Source: Amycolatopsis camponoti (lineage in GTDB: Bacteria; Actinomycetota; Actinomycetes; Mycobacteriales; Pseudonocardiaceae). From it: a stretch of DNA of 64,000 nucleotides. The notes under the pieces were generated by a model. That model was not told the origin of the DNA. It saw only the letters and a list, made by a program, of their open reading frames with translations, and ran no database searches. The stretch lies in the NCBI RefSeq assembly GCF_902497555.1, contig NZ_CABVGP010000002.1, positions 3,112,501 through 3,176,500 of the forward strand. Reading direction: 5' to 3'. Of this stretch, positions 49,777 to 59,194 are shown piece after piece. Numbering within the stretch: position 1 is the first letter of the stretch; each line of letters opens with the position of its first letter. The position numbers and the translations under genes were made by a program.

Positions 49777-52488
49777 ATGAGGTTCCGGATTCTCGGGACG
49801 CTGGAAGTGCGGGCGTACGGGGACCGGGTCACCCTCGCGAGCCCGCGCCAGCAGCGCGCGCTCGCCGCCCTGCTGCTCAACCCCAACTCCGTCGTGCCGG
49901 TCGAGCGCATGATCGACGCGCTCTGGGAAGACGAGCCGCCGGCGACGGCCGTGAAGCAGGTGCGCAACTGCGTTTCCGCTCTGCGGAGCCGGCTCGGCGA
50001 GACCGGCGGGATGATCGTCACCGACGGTCCCGGGTACCGCCTGCAGACCGATGGCGACGACCTCGACTCGCTCCGGTTCCGCCGGCACGTCGCGGCCGCG
50101 CGGGGACTCGCCGGGCAGGCGAAGCTCGTCGACGCCGTCGAAGAGATCCGCGCCGCGCTCGCCCTCTGGCGCGGCCCCGCGCTCGACGGCCTGCGGACGA
50201 CCACCCTGGCCGGCCGGGCCGCGGTGCTCGACGAACAGCGCGCCGACGCCGTGGAGCTCGGTGCCGAATGGCGGCTGCGGCTCGGCGAAACGGGTGAGGT
50301 CGTCCGTGAGCTGACCGAATTCTGCGGCGAGCACCCGATGCGCGAGCTGTCCCACCTGCTCCTGATGCGCGCTCTCGCGAAAGAAGGCCGCTACGCCGAG
50401 GCCTCGACGGTGTTCCACGGCCTGCGCCGGCGGCTGGCCGACGAGCTCGGCGTCGACCCGAACCCCGACCTGCGCCGGCTCCACGAGCAGATCCTCGCCG
50501 AGGCCACCCCGAGCGACCTCGATCCCGAGCCGGCGGAGCCGTCGCCGGAGCGCCACCACCTCGACCGCGCGGTCACCGAGCTGGCCGAAGCCGTCACGTG
50601 GCAGTGGCGCGCCGAAGCCGAGCTGCGGTCGCTGCACCGGCCGCAGCCGATCGTCCTGCGCTGGTCGGCGGTCGCGCGGCCGGGAAGGCCGGTGGCGCGC
50701 GGCGTCCTCGACGACATCGCCGAGACGTTCGCCGCGCTGCCCGTGCGGCAGCTGGTCGTGCTCGGCGACCCCGGCTCCGGCAAGTCGGTGCTCGCCCTGA
50801 TGCTGACGCTGGAACTGCTGCGCACCCGCGCCCCGGGCACCCCGGTCCCGGTCCTGCTTTCGCTGGCCTCCTGGGATCCGCGCCGCGAGCACCTCGACCG
50901 GTGGCTGGCGAACCAGCTCGCCGACAACCACCCGGCGCTGCTCAACGCCCGGGAGTACGGGCCCGGCGCCCCCACCCGGCTGGTCCTCGGCGGCCACGTC
51001 GTCCCGGTCCTCGACGGCCTCGACGAGATGCCGACCGACCTGCGCGCCGCGGCGCTCGACGCACTGGACCAGACCATGGCGGTCGGCCGCTCGCTGGTGC
51101 TGACCTCCCGGTCGGCCGAGTACGAGCAGGTCACCAGCGAAGCCGGCCCGGTGCTGGGCGCCGCCACCGTGGTGCGGCTCGAACCCGTCGCCCGGCAGGA
51201 GGCGATCACCTACCTCTCCGCGCGGGGCAGCGATCGCTGGCTCCCCGTGGCCGAGCGGCTGCGCCGGGAGCCGGACACGGCCCTGGGCAAGGTGCTGCGG
51301 ACGCCGTTGATGGTCGACCTCGCGCGGATCGGCTACGGCCGTCCGGGCGCGGATCCCGCGGAGCTGCTCGCGGCCGGAGACGCGGGCGCCCTCGAAGGGC
51401 AGCTGCTCGACTCGTTCGTCCCCAACGCCTACGCACAGGTGCCGCAGCCGCCGGGGCGGAACCCGAAGACCAGCCCGACCGGGCGGTACACGGCCGAGCA
51501 GGCGACCCGCTGGCTGGGCTTCCTGGCCCGGCACCTCGAGCGGGCGCGCAGCCGCGACCTGGCCTGGTGGCAGCTCTACCGGGCGGTGCCCGCCGGGACC
51601 CGGTCGGCCCTGATCGGCACGCTGATCGCGCTGTTCTTCGTCGTCACCGGCTGGGTGGACGACGGACCGGCGCTGGCCGCGATCTACGGCCTCTCGTTCG
51701 GCGGCGCCGGCTACCTGACCCACCGCTTCGGGCGCGCGTCCGAGCCGCTGCGCACCGAACTGCGCTTCGCCGGCGCCACCGGGAAGTTCGCCGGCCGCTT
51801 CGCGATCGGTGCCGTCGTGGGTGTCCTGCTCGGCCTGGGCTGGTCGCTGGCCACCGGCCTGGTCGTGGTCCTGGCCGTCGTGTTCGGATGCGTGTTCGCG
51901 GTGCACGTGTGGCTCGCGAAACCGGTCGACGCCAGCCGCGTGTCGAGCCCCGCGACGATCCTGCGCAACGAACGGACCGGGGCGATCGCGCTGTCGGTCT
52001 CGTTCCTGGTGTCGCTGGGGCTGTTCGACGGGATGGCGTTCGCGTTCACCGCGAACACGCGGTTCCTGCCGGTGCTGGACGGCCGGTACGACGTGGCGCT
52101 GGGCATCGCCGGCGGGGTGGCGGGCGCGGCGTTCGGGTGGTTCATGGCCCGCGGTGTCGCCGCCGTCTGCTACGGCCTCGCGGGCGTGATCGCCGGCGGC
52201 CAGGTGTTCCCACCGGCACCGAACTCCCTGCTGCCGATCGTGGTCGGGGTGTGCTTCGGCGGCGGCATCGGCCTGGCGGTCCTCGTGACGCGCGCGTGGG
52301 GCAACTACTTCGTCCACCACGTCTGGCTCGCCGCGACCGGCCGCCTTCCCTGGCGGCTCATGCACTTCCTCGACGACGCCCACCGCCGCGGCGTCCTCCG
52401 CCAGGCCGGCGGCGTCTACCAGTTCCGCCACGCCCGCGTCCAGGAGCGGCTGGCCGAGATCAGCCACGACGAGCAGGAGGTTCGATGA
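49777..52488 (+). CDS. BTAD regulator fused to NACHT NTPase and membrane domain
   Basis: A 903-residue protein. Residues 1-95: OmpR/SARP-type winged helix (MRFRILGTLEVRAYGDRVTL). About 100-245: BTAD helical domain. From about 300: NACHT-type NTPase, Walker A LGDPGSGKSVLAL near 329, Walker B VVPVLDGLDEMP, sensor LVLTSRSAEYEQV. From about 605 to 860: roughly eight hydrophobic segments (LIGTLIALFFVVTGW onward), then a cytoplasmic tail with FRHARVQERLAEI. SARP-type regulators are normally soluble; this one should be membrane-bound. GAGGGGGG precedes the ATG. Stop overlaps the cupin start. Confidence 0.85.
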   Translation: MRFRILGTLEVRAYGDRVTLASPRQQRALAALLLNPNSVVPVERMIDALWEDEPPATAVKQVRNCVSALRSRLGETGGMIVTDGPGYRLQTDGDDLDSLRFRRHVAAARGLAGQAKLVDAVEEIRAALALWRGPALDGLRTTTLAGRAAVLDEQRADAVELGAEWRLRLGETGEVVRELTEFCGEHPMRELSHLLLMRALAKEGRYAEASTVFHGLRRRLADELGVDPNPDLRRLHEQILAEATPSDLDPEPAEPSPERHHLDRAVTELAEAVTWQWRAEAELRSLHRPQPIVLRWSAVARPGRPVARGVLDDIAETFAALPVRQLVVLGDPGSGKSVLALMLTLELLRTRAPGTPVPVLLSLASWDPRREHLDRWLANQLADNHPALLNAREYGPGAPTRLVLGGHVVPVLDGLDEMPTDLRAAALDALDQTMAVGRSLVLTSRSAEYEQVTSEAGPVLGAATVVRLEPVARQEAITYLSARGSDRWLPVAERLRREPDTALGKVLRTPLMVDLARIGYGRPGADPAELLAAGDAGALEGQLLDSFVPNAYAQVPQPPGRNPKTSPTGRYTAEQATRWLGFLARHLERARSRDLAWWQLYRAVPAGTRSALIGTLIALFFVVTGWVDDGPALAAIYGLSFGGAGYLTHRFGRASEPLRTELRFAGATGKFAGRFAIGAVVGVLLGLGWSLATGLVVVLAVVFGCVFAVHVWLAKPVDASRVSSPATILRNERTGAIALSVSFLVSLGLFDGMAFAFTANTRFLPVLDGRYDVALGIAGGVAGAAFGWFMARGVAAVCYGLAGVIAGGQVFPPAPNSLLPIVVGVCFGGGIGLAVLVTRAWGNYFVHHVWLAATGRLPWRLMHFLDDAHRRGVLRQAGGVYQFRHARVQERLAEISHDEQEVR

Positions 52489-52952
52489 CCGGCGAGGAGA
52501 TCGTGCTGGGTCCGCTGCCGAAGGGGATCACGCCGGCGGGGGAAGGCAAGGTGTGGAACGTCCTCGGCCACACCTACTCCCTCAAAGCGGCGAGCGAGTC
52601 GAGCTTCGCGTTCGAGACGCTCGACCCGCCCGGCACCGGTGTCCCACCGCACGTGCACCCGACCCAGGACGAGCACATCCACATCCTCGAGGGCGTGTTC
52701 ACCCTCTACCTCGACGGCGAGTGGACGACCGCCGGCCCCGGCGACACCGTGCGGATGCCGAGGGGCCTCCCGCACGCCTACTACAACCGCAGCGAAGGCA
52801 TCACCCGCGGGCTGTTCTGGGTGAGCCCGGCCGGGCGGCTTGCGCAGCTCTTCGACAAGCTGCACGACCTCGAGGACCCGGCGGAGGTCGTCCGGCTGTC
52901 GGCGCTGCACGACGTCGACTTCCTGCCGCCCGGTGCGGTCGAAGGCGCCTGA
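52485..52952 (+). CDS. Cupin domain protein
   Basis: A 155-residue single cupin: metal-binding PPHVHPTQDEHIHILEG (His-x-His ... Glu-His) and the second motif PRGLPHAYYNRS. Could be a small dioxygenase, isomerase or ligand sensor. ATGA overlap with the NACHT regulator and GAGCAGGAGG before the start indicate coupled production, so it may sense the signal for, or act with, that protein. Confidence 0.82.
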   Translation: MTGEEIVLGPLPKGITPAGEGKVWNVLGHTYSLKAASESSFAFETLDPPGTGVPPHVHPTQDEHIHILEGVFTLYLDGEWTTAGPGDTVRMPRGLPHAYYNRSEGITRGLFWVSPAGRLAQLFDKLHDLEDPAEVVRLSALHDVDFLPPGAVEGA

Positions 52953-52959
52953 GGCTGCG

Positions 52960-53005
52960 GTCGTGAGTGAGAAACTGGGTTAGAATACTGTTTCTCACTC
53001 ACGAC
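52960..53005. terminator. Long perfect hairpin between convergent genes
   Basis: 16-base perfect arms GTCGTGAGTGAGAAAC and GTTTCTCACTCACGAC with a 14-base AT-rich loop. The NRPS stop codon (minus strand) lies inside the right arm. Bidirectional terminator, possibly an interspersed element. Confidence 0.75.
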
Positions 53006-55269
53006 CCGGCCGTGGGGGAGAGGATGCCGGCCACCCCGCGGACCGTGCGGGTGCGGTAGAGGTCGGCCACCGCCAGGTCGCCGAGGCCGGCCTTGCGGAT
53101 GCCGTCGACGATCGTGAAGGCCAGCAACGAGTTGCCGCCGGTGAGGAACAGGTCGTCGTCGAGGGCGATCGGGCGGCCGAGGGCACCCGCCCACAGCTCG
53201 CCGACCCGGAGCTGCAGCTCGGTCGCTTCGGCGGCGTCGGCGAGACCGAGGTCCGCCCCGGCGGCCCGGGGTTCCGGCAGGCGGGCCGGGTCGAGCTTCC
53301 CGTTGGCGTTCACCGGCAGGCCGTCCAGCTCGGTCAGCGTGTCCGGCACCAGGTATCCGGGCAGCTGCTCCCGGAGCCGCCGGTCGAGGGCGGGCAGGTC
53401 GAGCCCGGTGCCGGCGACGTAACCGTCCAGCCGTTCCGCACCCGCGCCCGTGCCGCGCGAGCGCACGACGACGGCCGCCGCGCGGACGCCCGGCTCGGCC
53501 AGCAGCACCGCGCGGATCTCGCCGAGCTCGACGCGGTGGCCGCGGATCTTGACCTGGTCGTCGAGCCGGCCCAGGTACTCCAGCTCGCCGTCGGGCAGCA
53601 CGCGGCCGCGATCGCCGGTGCGGTACCAGCGCGCGCCCGGCTCGCCGAGGAACCGGGCCGCGGTCAGCTCGGGCCGCCGGTGGTAGCCGTCGACGATGCC
53701 GGCGCCGCCGAGCAGGATTTCGCCCGGCACCCCCGGGGGCACGCGGCGGCCCCGGTCGTCGACCACGTCGACCCGCCAGCCGGGCACGGCGCGCCCGACC
53801 GAACGGCTGCCCGCCGCGGCGGCCTCGCGCGTCACCGGGTGCCACGTGCACGCGACCGTCGTCTCGGTGATCCCGTACATGTTGATCACGCGGCACCGCC
53901 GCTCCGGGTACCGCCCGAACCACTTGAGCATCAGCTCCATGTCGAGCGGCTCGCCGCTGAAGATGAGCCAGCGCACGGAAAGCCGCTCGGCGCGGTCGGC
54001 GTCGACCGCCGCCAGCTGCGTGAACACCGACGGGGTCTGGTTGAGCACGGTGACGGCCTGCGCGGACAGCAGGTCGTGCAGGGCACGCGCGTCGCGGGCG
54101 GTCTCCGCGGGCACGATGACCAGCCGGCCGCCGGTGGTCAGGCAGCCGAAGATCTCCCACACCGAGAAGTCCCAGGAGTAGGTGTGGAACAACGCCCAGC
54201 TGTCGGCGCGGCCGAAGCCGAACCCGAACACCCGGGTCGCGTCGAGCAGGCTGCAGATCTGCCGGTGCGCCACCACCACGCCCTTCGGCTTCCCGGTGGA
54301 GCCCGAGGTGTAGATCAGGTACGCGCCGTCGTTCGCGGTCCCGGCCGTCAGGAACGGCTCCGCCCGGTCCGTCCACACGCCGTCGTCGACGACGAGCGTG
54401 GGCGTCCCCAGGTCGAGAGGGGAGTCCGCGAGGACGAGCGACACCTCGGCGTCTTCGGCGATCTGCCGCAGCCGGGCGGGCGGGTTCTCCGGGGCCAGCG
54501 GGACGTAGGCGGCGCCCGTCTTCAGCACGGCGAACATCGCGGCGATCAGCAGGGGCGACCGGGCGAAGCTCAGGCCGACGCGGCTGCCCGGGCCGCAGCC
54601 GCGGGCGGCGAGCCGGGCGGCGAGGACGTCGGCCGCGTGGCCCAGTTCCCGGTAGGACACCGAGCGGTCCCCGGCCGTGACGGCCGTCGCGTGCGGGTGC
54701 GCCAGTACCTGGCGCTGGATCAGCTCGTGGAGCGTGTGTTCGCCGTCGAGCCAGTCCGGGACGGCTTCGCCGGGCAGCACCGGCTCGGGGTGCTCGCCGG
54801 TGGTCAGGTCGGCGGTGCCGATCGCGGCGCCGGGCGTCCGGGCGAACAGGTCCAGCAGGACGCCAACGCCGTGCAGCAGCCAGCGCGCCGCGGTCTCGTG
54901 GACGTGCTCGCGGCGGAAGCGGCAACGCAGGCGCCGCGGATCGGCCGGGTCGAGGTCGAGCACCAGCGGGAAGTCCCCACCGGCGACGCCGATCGCCATC
55001 GGCGCCGGCCCGTCGTCGGCCGCGGCGCCGACGAAGAGCTTCGCGCGGTAACGGGAAGCGGGCAGGTCCTCGTCCACCGGGAGGATCCAGGTCCGCGGCC
55101 GGTCCGCGTCCGGAAGGGCGATCCGCGGGGTTTCGGCGGAGAACCGGGCCAGCACCGCGGCGGTGGCGGCGGCGAGTGTCCGCACGTCCGTGGCACTCCC
55201 CGCGGGGAGGGGCGCACTGACCTCGGCGGGTCCGGATCCGGCCGGGCCGAAGGACATCCAGTCGCTCAT
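52999..55269 (-). CDS. NRPS: partial condensation, adenylation and carrier domains
   Basis: A 756-residue synthetase. Residues 1-165 look like the C-terminal half of a condensation domain (no HHxxxDG). Adenylation domain: YLIYTSGSTGKPKGVV, YSWDFSVWEIFG, NMYGITETTVACTW, YRTGDRGRVLPDGELEYLGR, NANGKLDP. My reading of the ten specificity residues is DFWNISMVAK, near the threonine code. Carrier domain: LFLTGGNSLLAF with the phosphopantetheine Ser. It loads one small amino acid. The type II thioesterase overlaps upstream. Confidence 0.87.
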   Translation of the reverse strand: MSDWMSFGPAGSGPAEVSAPLPAGSATDVRTLAAATAAVLARFSAETPRIALPDADRPRTWILPVDEDLPASRYRAKLFVGAAADDGPAPMAIGVAGGDFPLVLDLDPADPRRLRCRFRREHVHETAARWLLHGVGVLLDLFARTPGAAIGTADLTTGEHPEPVLPGEAVPDWLDGEHTLHELIQRQVLAHPHATAVTAGDRSVSYRELGHAADVLAARLAARGCGPGSRVGLSFARSPLLIAAMFAVLKTGAAYVPLAPENPPARLRQIAEDAEVSLVLADSPLDLGTPTLVVDDGVWTDRAEPFLTAGTANDGAYLIYTSGSTGKPKGVVVAHRQICSLLDATRVFGFGFGRADSWALFHTYSWDFSVWEIFGCLTTGGRLVIVPAETARDARALHDLLSAQAVTVLNQTPSVFTQLAAVDADRAERLSVRWLIFSGEPLDMELMLKWFGRYPERRCRVINMYGITETTVACTWHPVTREAAAAGSRSVGRAVPGWRVDVVDDRGRRVPPGVPGEILLGGAGIVDGYHRRPELTAARFLGEPGARWYRTGDRGRVLPDGELEYLGRLDDQVKIRGHRVELGEIRAVLLAEPGVRAAAVVVRSRGTGAGAERLDGYVAGTGLDLPALDRRLREQLPGYLVPDTLTELDGLPVNANGKLDPARLPEPRAAGADLGLADAAEATELQLRVGELWAGALGRPIALDDDLFLTGGNSLLAFTIVDGIRKAGLGDLAVADLYRTRTVRGVAGILSPTAGS

Positions 55270-55985
55270 CGCGCTCCTTCCCTTGCCGTGACGGCGAACC
55301 GCGTCGCGAGCAGGTCCAGCAGCGCGCCCGGGTCCGGCAGGAAGTACATGTGCTCGCCGGGCAGCTCGGCGACGTCGAAGCTCTCGCTGGTGATCCGCTC
55401 CCAGCCGGCCAGGTCGGCGCGGGACACGAGGGGGTCGTCCGCGCCGCGGACCGCGAGCACCGGTACCGGCAGGCGGGTGCCGGCGGGGGCCAGGTACGCC
55501 TCGCGGGCCAGCAGGTCCGCGCGCAGCGGCGGCAGCAGGATCTCCCGCAGCTCGGGCTGGGCCAGCGCGGGGTGGGCGTAGCCGATCAGCCGCTCGACGG
55601 CGGCGACGAACTCCTCGCCCTCCAGCCCGCGCAGGCCGAGATCCAGCGGGGTCACCGGATCCGGTGCGCCGCTGACGACCAGCCCGGCCAACCGGAACTC
55701 GCCCGACGCCGCGATCGCGCGGGCCGTCTCGAACGCGACGGCGGCGCCCGAGCTGTGGCCGAACAGGACGATCTCCTCGCCGACCGCGGCGGTGCGCCGG
55801 ATCTGCCCGAGCGCGTGCGCGGCCGCGGCGGCGACGTCCTCGTGCGGCGGGAGGCCGAACTGCTCCTCGCGGCCGGCCAGCTGCACCGGCCGGATCTCGA
55901 TTTCCGCGTCGCCGGGCGGCGTCCAGGAACGGTAGACGCTCGCGCCGGCACCGGCGAAGGGACAGCAGTAGAACTTCATGCTCAC
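55266..55985 (-). CDS. Type II thioesterase
   Basis: A 239-residue alpha/beta hydrolase: FYCCPFAGAGASVYRSW, nucleophile elbow LFGHSSGAAVAFE, acid VRGADDPLVS and the histidine LPGEHMYFLPD. It removes wrong or stalled groups from carrier proteins of NRPS/PKS lines. Its stop overlaps the NRPS start (TCAT), so it edits that module. GTG 55985 or ATG 55979 could be the start. Confidence 0.87.
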   Translation of the reverse strand: MSMKFYCCPFAGAGASVYRSWTPPGDAEIEIRPVQLAGREEQFGLPPHEDVAAAAAHALGQIRRTAAVGEEIVLFGHSSGAAVAFETARAIAASGEFRLAGLVVSGAPDPVTPLDLGLRGLEGEEFVAAVERLIGYAHPALAQPELREILLPPLRADLLAREAYLAPAGTRLPVPVLAVRGADDPLVSRADLAGWERITSESFDVAELPGEHMYFLPDPGALLDLLATRFAVTAREGAR

Positions 55986-56198
55986 CAGACCATCCTCGTA
56001 CGGGGCAGCGATGCGTTTTCCGACGTTAGTGCGGACCCCGGTGGCACCTTGCCAGTGTCAGTCCCGAATTTCGCGGGACGAGCATTCTGCCAGGACGCCG
56101 ACTTCTAACCTGGCCGCAGTAAACAGAATGCCCCGCAAAAGGATTGCGCCGTTTTTCCGCTGCCGTGGCCGAGTTTCGAAGGAAAGGGAATTGTCGAC

Positions 56199-57599
56199 GT
56201 GAAGCTGCTGGAACAGCCGGCCCCGGTGGGCACCAGGTTCGAAGCGTACGGACCGAGCAAGCTCGACGAAATCCTGAAGAGGTTCCCCGTCCCGGAAGGG
56301 CTCGCGGAGACCATCCGGCTCTTCTCCCTCGTGCTGCCGTTCCGCGTGAACGAGTACGTCCTGACCGAGCTGATCGACTGGGCGAACGTCCCGGCGGACC
56401 CGATCTTCCAGCTGGTCTTCCCCCAGGACGGGATGCTGTCGAAGGAAGATGAGCACGATCTGGCCCGCGCGGCCACCGGGCCCGGCCGGCGCGCCGAGCT
56501 GCCCGCGGTGGTGCGGCGGATCCGGCAGCGCCTCAACCCGCACCCGTCGGGGCAGCTGGAGCTCAACGTGCCCACGCTGGACGGCGACGAGCTGGGCGGG
56601 CTGCAGCACAAGTACCGCCACACGGTGCTCTACTTCCCCCAGCAGGGCCAGACCTGCCACACCTACTGCACGTACTGCTTCCGCTGGGCGCAGTTCGTGG
56701 GCGAGAAGGACCTGCGGTTCGCGGTGAAGGAGGCCGACCGGCTGGTCGAGTACCTGCGGGCCCACCCGGAGGTCACCGACGTGCTGGTCACCGGCGGCGA
56801 CCCGATGGTGATGTCCGCCGAGCGGCTGCGGGTGCACCTCGAGCCGCTGCTGGCGATCCCCACGGTCCGCACGATCCGGATCGGCACCAAGTCCGTCGCC
56901 TACTGGCCGCAGCGCTTCGTGACCGACGCCGACGCGGACGCCGTGCTGCGGCTCTACGAGGACGTCGTCGCCTCCGGGCGCACGCTTTCGGTGATGGCGC
57001 ACTACAGCCACGAGCGCGAGCTGGCCACGGACGTCTCCCGCCAGGCGGTCAAGCGGATCCTGGCCACCGGCGCGCGGGTGTACTGCCAGTCGCCGCTGAT
57101 CGCGCACGTCAACGACGACGCCGACGCGCTGGCCGGGCTCTGGAGCACCGAGCTGGCCCTGGGCGCGGTGCCGTACTACATGTTCGTCGCCCGGGACACC
57201 GGCCCGCACGACTACTTCAAGGTCCCGCTCGCCCGCGCCCACGAGCTGTTTTCCGCGGCCTACGGCCAGCTGCCCGGGCTCGCCCGCACGATCCGGGGGC
57301 CGGTGATGTCGGCGACGCCGGGCAAGGTCGTCGTCGACGGCACGGTCGAGCTCGGCGGGGAGCGCCTGTTCCAGCTGCGGTTCCTCCAGGCCCGGCGGCC
57401 GGGATTGACCGGGCGGCCGTTCTTCGCGCGGTACACACCGGAGGCCGCCTGGCTCGACGAGCTGGAGCTGCTCCCGGATACGCCGCGGGACATCGCGGAG
57501 GCGGTCCGGTCTCAGCACCTGGTGGGGGGCGGGGGTTCGGCGAGTCCGCTCCCGGTGGACCTCGGGCTGGTCGCGGACACCCGAGGAGGCGTTCGATGA
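56199..57599 (+). CDS. KamA-family radical SAM 2,3-aminomutase
   Basis: A 466-residue radical SAM, PLP enzyme. Cluster motif CHTYCTYCFRW (CxxxCxxC) near residue 155, VLVTGGDPMVM for SAM, and SATPGKVVVDG, whose Lys matches the PLP site. KamA enzymes move the amino group of lysine, glutamate or arginine from C2 to C3. The motif differs from classical lysine aminomutase (Cys-Arg-x-Cys), so the substrate is open. GTG 56199 follows AAAGGGAA. Divergent from the thioesterase; no site was recognised in the 213-base gap. Confidence 0.85.
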   Translation: MKLLEQPAPVGTRFEAYGPSKLDEILKRFPVPEGLAETIRLFSLVLPFRVNEYVLTELIDWANVPADPIFQLVFPQDGMLSKEDEHDLARAATGPGRRAELPAVVRRIRQRLNPHPSGQLELNVPTLDGDELGGLQHKYRHTVLYFPQQGQTCHTYCTYCFRWAQFVGEKDLRFAVKEADRLVEYLRAHPEVTDVLVTGGDPMVMSAERLRVHLEPLLAIPTVRTIRIGTKSVAYWPQRFVTDADADAVLRLYEDVVASGRTLSVMAHYSHERELATDVSRQAVKRILATGARVYCQSPLIAHVNDDADALAGLWSTELALGAVPYYMFVARDTGPHDYFKVPLARAHELFSAAYGQLPGLARTIRGPVMSATPGKVVVDGTVELGGERLFQLRFLQARRPGLTGRPFFARYTPEAAWLDELELLPDTPRDIAEAVRSQHLVGGGGSASPLPVDLGLVADTRGGVR

Positions 57600-58855
57600 C
57601 CGCCGCGCACGCTGTCTCGCCCAACCTCGCGCTGGACGAGGCCGTCAACCGCCGGCATGCGGCCGGGCAGCCGCTGATCCACCTCGGGTTCGGCGAGTCC
57701 CGGCTGCCCCTGCCGGACTTCCTCGCCGAGCGGCTGCTCGCCGGAGCGCGGCGGACCGCCTACGGGCCGGTCGCCGGTGCGGAGGACAGCCGCGCGGCCG
57801 CGGCGGGCTACTTCACGCGCCGGGGCCTGCTGACCGAAGCGGAACAGATCGTGCTGGCCCCCGGGAGCAAGCCGCTGCTGCTCGCGCTGATGGCCGCGGT
57901 CGACGGCGCGGTCGTGCTGTCGCAGCCCTGCTGGGTGACCTACGCCCCGCAGGCGCGGCTGTTCGGCCGCCCGGTGCTCGAGGTGCCCATCCCGGCCGGC
58001 TGCGGCGGCGTGCCCGACCCCGACCTGCTGCCCGGCGCGCTGCGGGCCTTCCGCGCGGCCGGCGGGCGCCCCCGGATGCTGCTGCTGACGCTGCCGGACA
58101 ACCCCACCGGCACCCACGCCCCGCCGGACGTCGTGCGGCGGCTGTGCGAGATCGCCGAGGCCGAAGACCTGCTGATCGTCTCCGACGAGATCTACCGCGA
58201 CATCCTGCACGACCCGGCGGACCCGTACGCGAGCCCGGCCGAGTTCGCCCCGGAGCGCACGGTGGTGACGTCCGGGCTCAGCAAGAGCCTCGCGCTCGGC
58301 GGCTGGCGGATCGGGTTCGCCCGGTTCCCGGCCACCGCCGAAGGCCGGGCGCTGCGCTCGACCGTGCTGGGGCTGGCCAGCGAGATCTGGTCCACCCTGG
58401 CCGGCCCGATGCAGGAGGTCGCGTGCCTCGCGCTCGCCGAGCCGCCCGAGGTGACCGCCCACCTGCGGGCCAGCACGCGGCTGCACGGCGCCGTGGCGGA
58501 CGCGGTGCACCGGATCGTCACCCAGGCGGGCGCCGTCTGCCGGCCGCCCACGGGCGGTTTCTACGTGTACCCGGACTTCGAGCCGGTGCGGGACGTGCTG
58601 GCCGCTAAGGGGATCACGGGGTCGGCGGCGCTGCAGGAGCACCTGATCGACCGGCTGGGGGTCGCGGTGCTGGGCGGTGAGCACCTGGGCGACGATCCCG
58701 GCGCGCTGCGGTTCCGCGCCGCGACGAGCATGCTGTACGGCGCCGACGACGCCGAGCGCTGGGCCGCGTTGCGGTCGCCGTCGCCGCTCACGCTGCCGCA
58801 CATCGCCGAGACCCTCGAGTCGCTGCGTGCGGCGTTCACCCGCTTGACCAGCTGA
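57596..58855 (+). CDS. Class I/II PLP aminotransferase
   Basis: A 419-residue fold-type I enzyme: LPDNPTGTHAPP, IVSDEIYRDI (Asp for pyridine N, Tyr) and SGLSKSLALGGWRIGF with the Schiff-base Lys; C-terminal FRAATSMLYGADD has the substrate-binding Arg. ATGA overlap with the aminomutase means the two act together: one makes a beta-amino acid and the other moves or removes an amino group. Usual length. Confidence 0.87.
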   Translation: MTAAHAVSPNLALDEAVNRRHAAGQPLIHLGFGESRLPLPDFLAERLLAGARRTAYGPVAGAEDSRAAAAGYFTRRGLLTEAEQIVLAPGSKPLLLALMAAVDGAVVLSQPCWVTYAPQARLFGRPVLEVPIPAGCGGVPDPDLLPGALRAFRAAGGRPRMLLLTLPDNPTGTHAPPDVVRRLCEIAEAEDLLIVSDEIYRDILHDPADPYASPAEFAPERTVVTSGLSKSLALGGWRIGFARFPATAEGRALRSTVLGLASEIWSTLAGPMQEVACLALAEPPEVTAHLRASTRLHGAVADAVHRIVTQAGAVCRPPTGGFYVYPDFEPVRDVLAAKGITGSAALQEHLIDRLGVAVLGGEHLGDDPGALRFRAATSMLYGADDAERWAALRSPSPLTLPHIAETLESLRAAFTRLTS

Positions 58856-58874
58856 ATCTCATAACGAACCCGTC

Positions 58875-58915
58875 AAGGCCATCTTAGGGGCGTCGTCAGC
58901 CCTTAAGATGGCCTT
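58875..58915. terminator. Hairpin after aminotransferase gene
   Basis: 17-base arms starting AAGGCCATCTTA with one G-T pair and a 7-base loop, 20 bases after the stop. Confidence 0.75.
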
Positions 58916-59002
58916 AACGTAGGTAAAAGGGATTGTGTCTTCCGTCGATGACCGGTCTTGTCAACCGCCGGACGGGAATCGAGGAGAACATCTAAACTCG
59001 CC

Positions 59003-59039
59003 GACCGTACCGTTCGGTGGGTGCGGTCACCGTACGGTC
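59003..59039. promoter_or_regulatory. GACCGTAC inverted repeats upstream of PAS-LuxR gene
   Basis: GACCGTAC (59003-59010) and GTACGGTC (59032-59039); the right copy is also inside a perfect palindrome ACCGTACGGT (59029-59038). Located about 155 bases before the LuxR start. Possible operator; no clear promoter hexamers seen between 58916 and 59194. Confidence 0.4.
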
Positions 59040-59194
59040 ACCCGCAGTGCCACAGGATTAGGTCGCACTCACCCGTTCGTGTTGACGCTGATGACCGCCC
59101 GTTCCTAGGGTGAGTCCTGACGGTGGTGCGGCCGGTACCCGGCCCCGAAGCCACCGGATCCCGCAGCGCCCGACGACGAACCGGTGGTTTTCCC

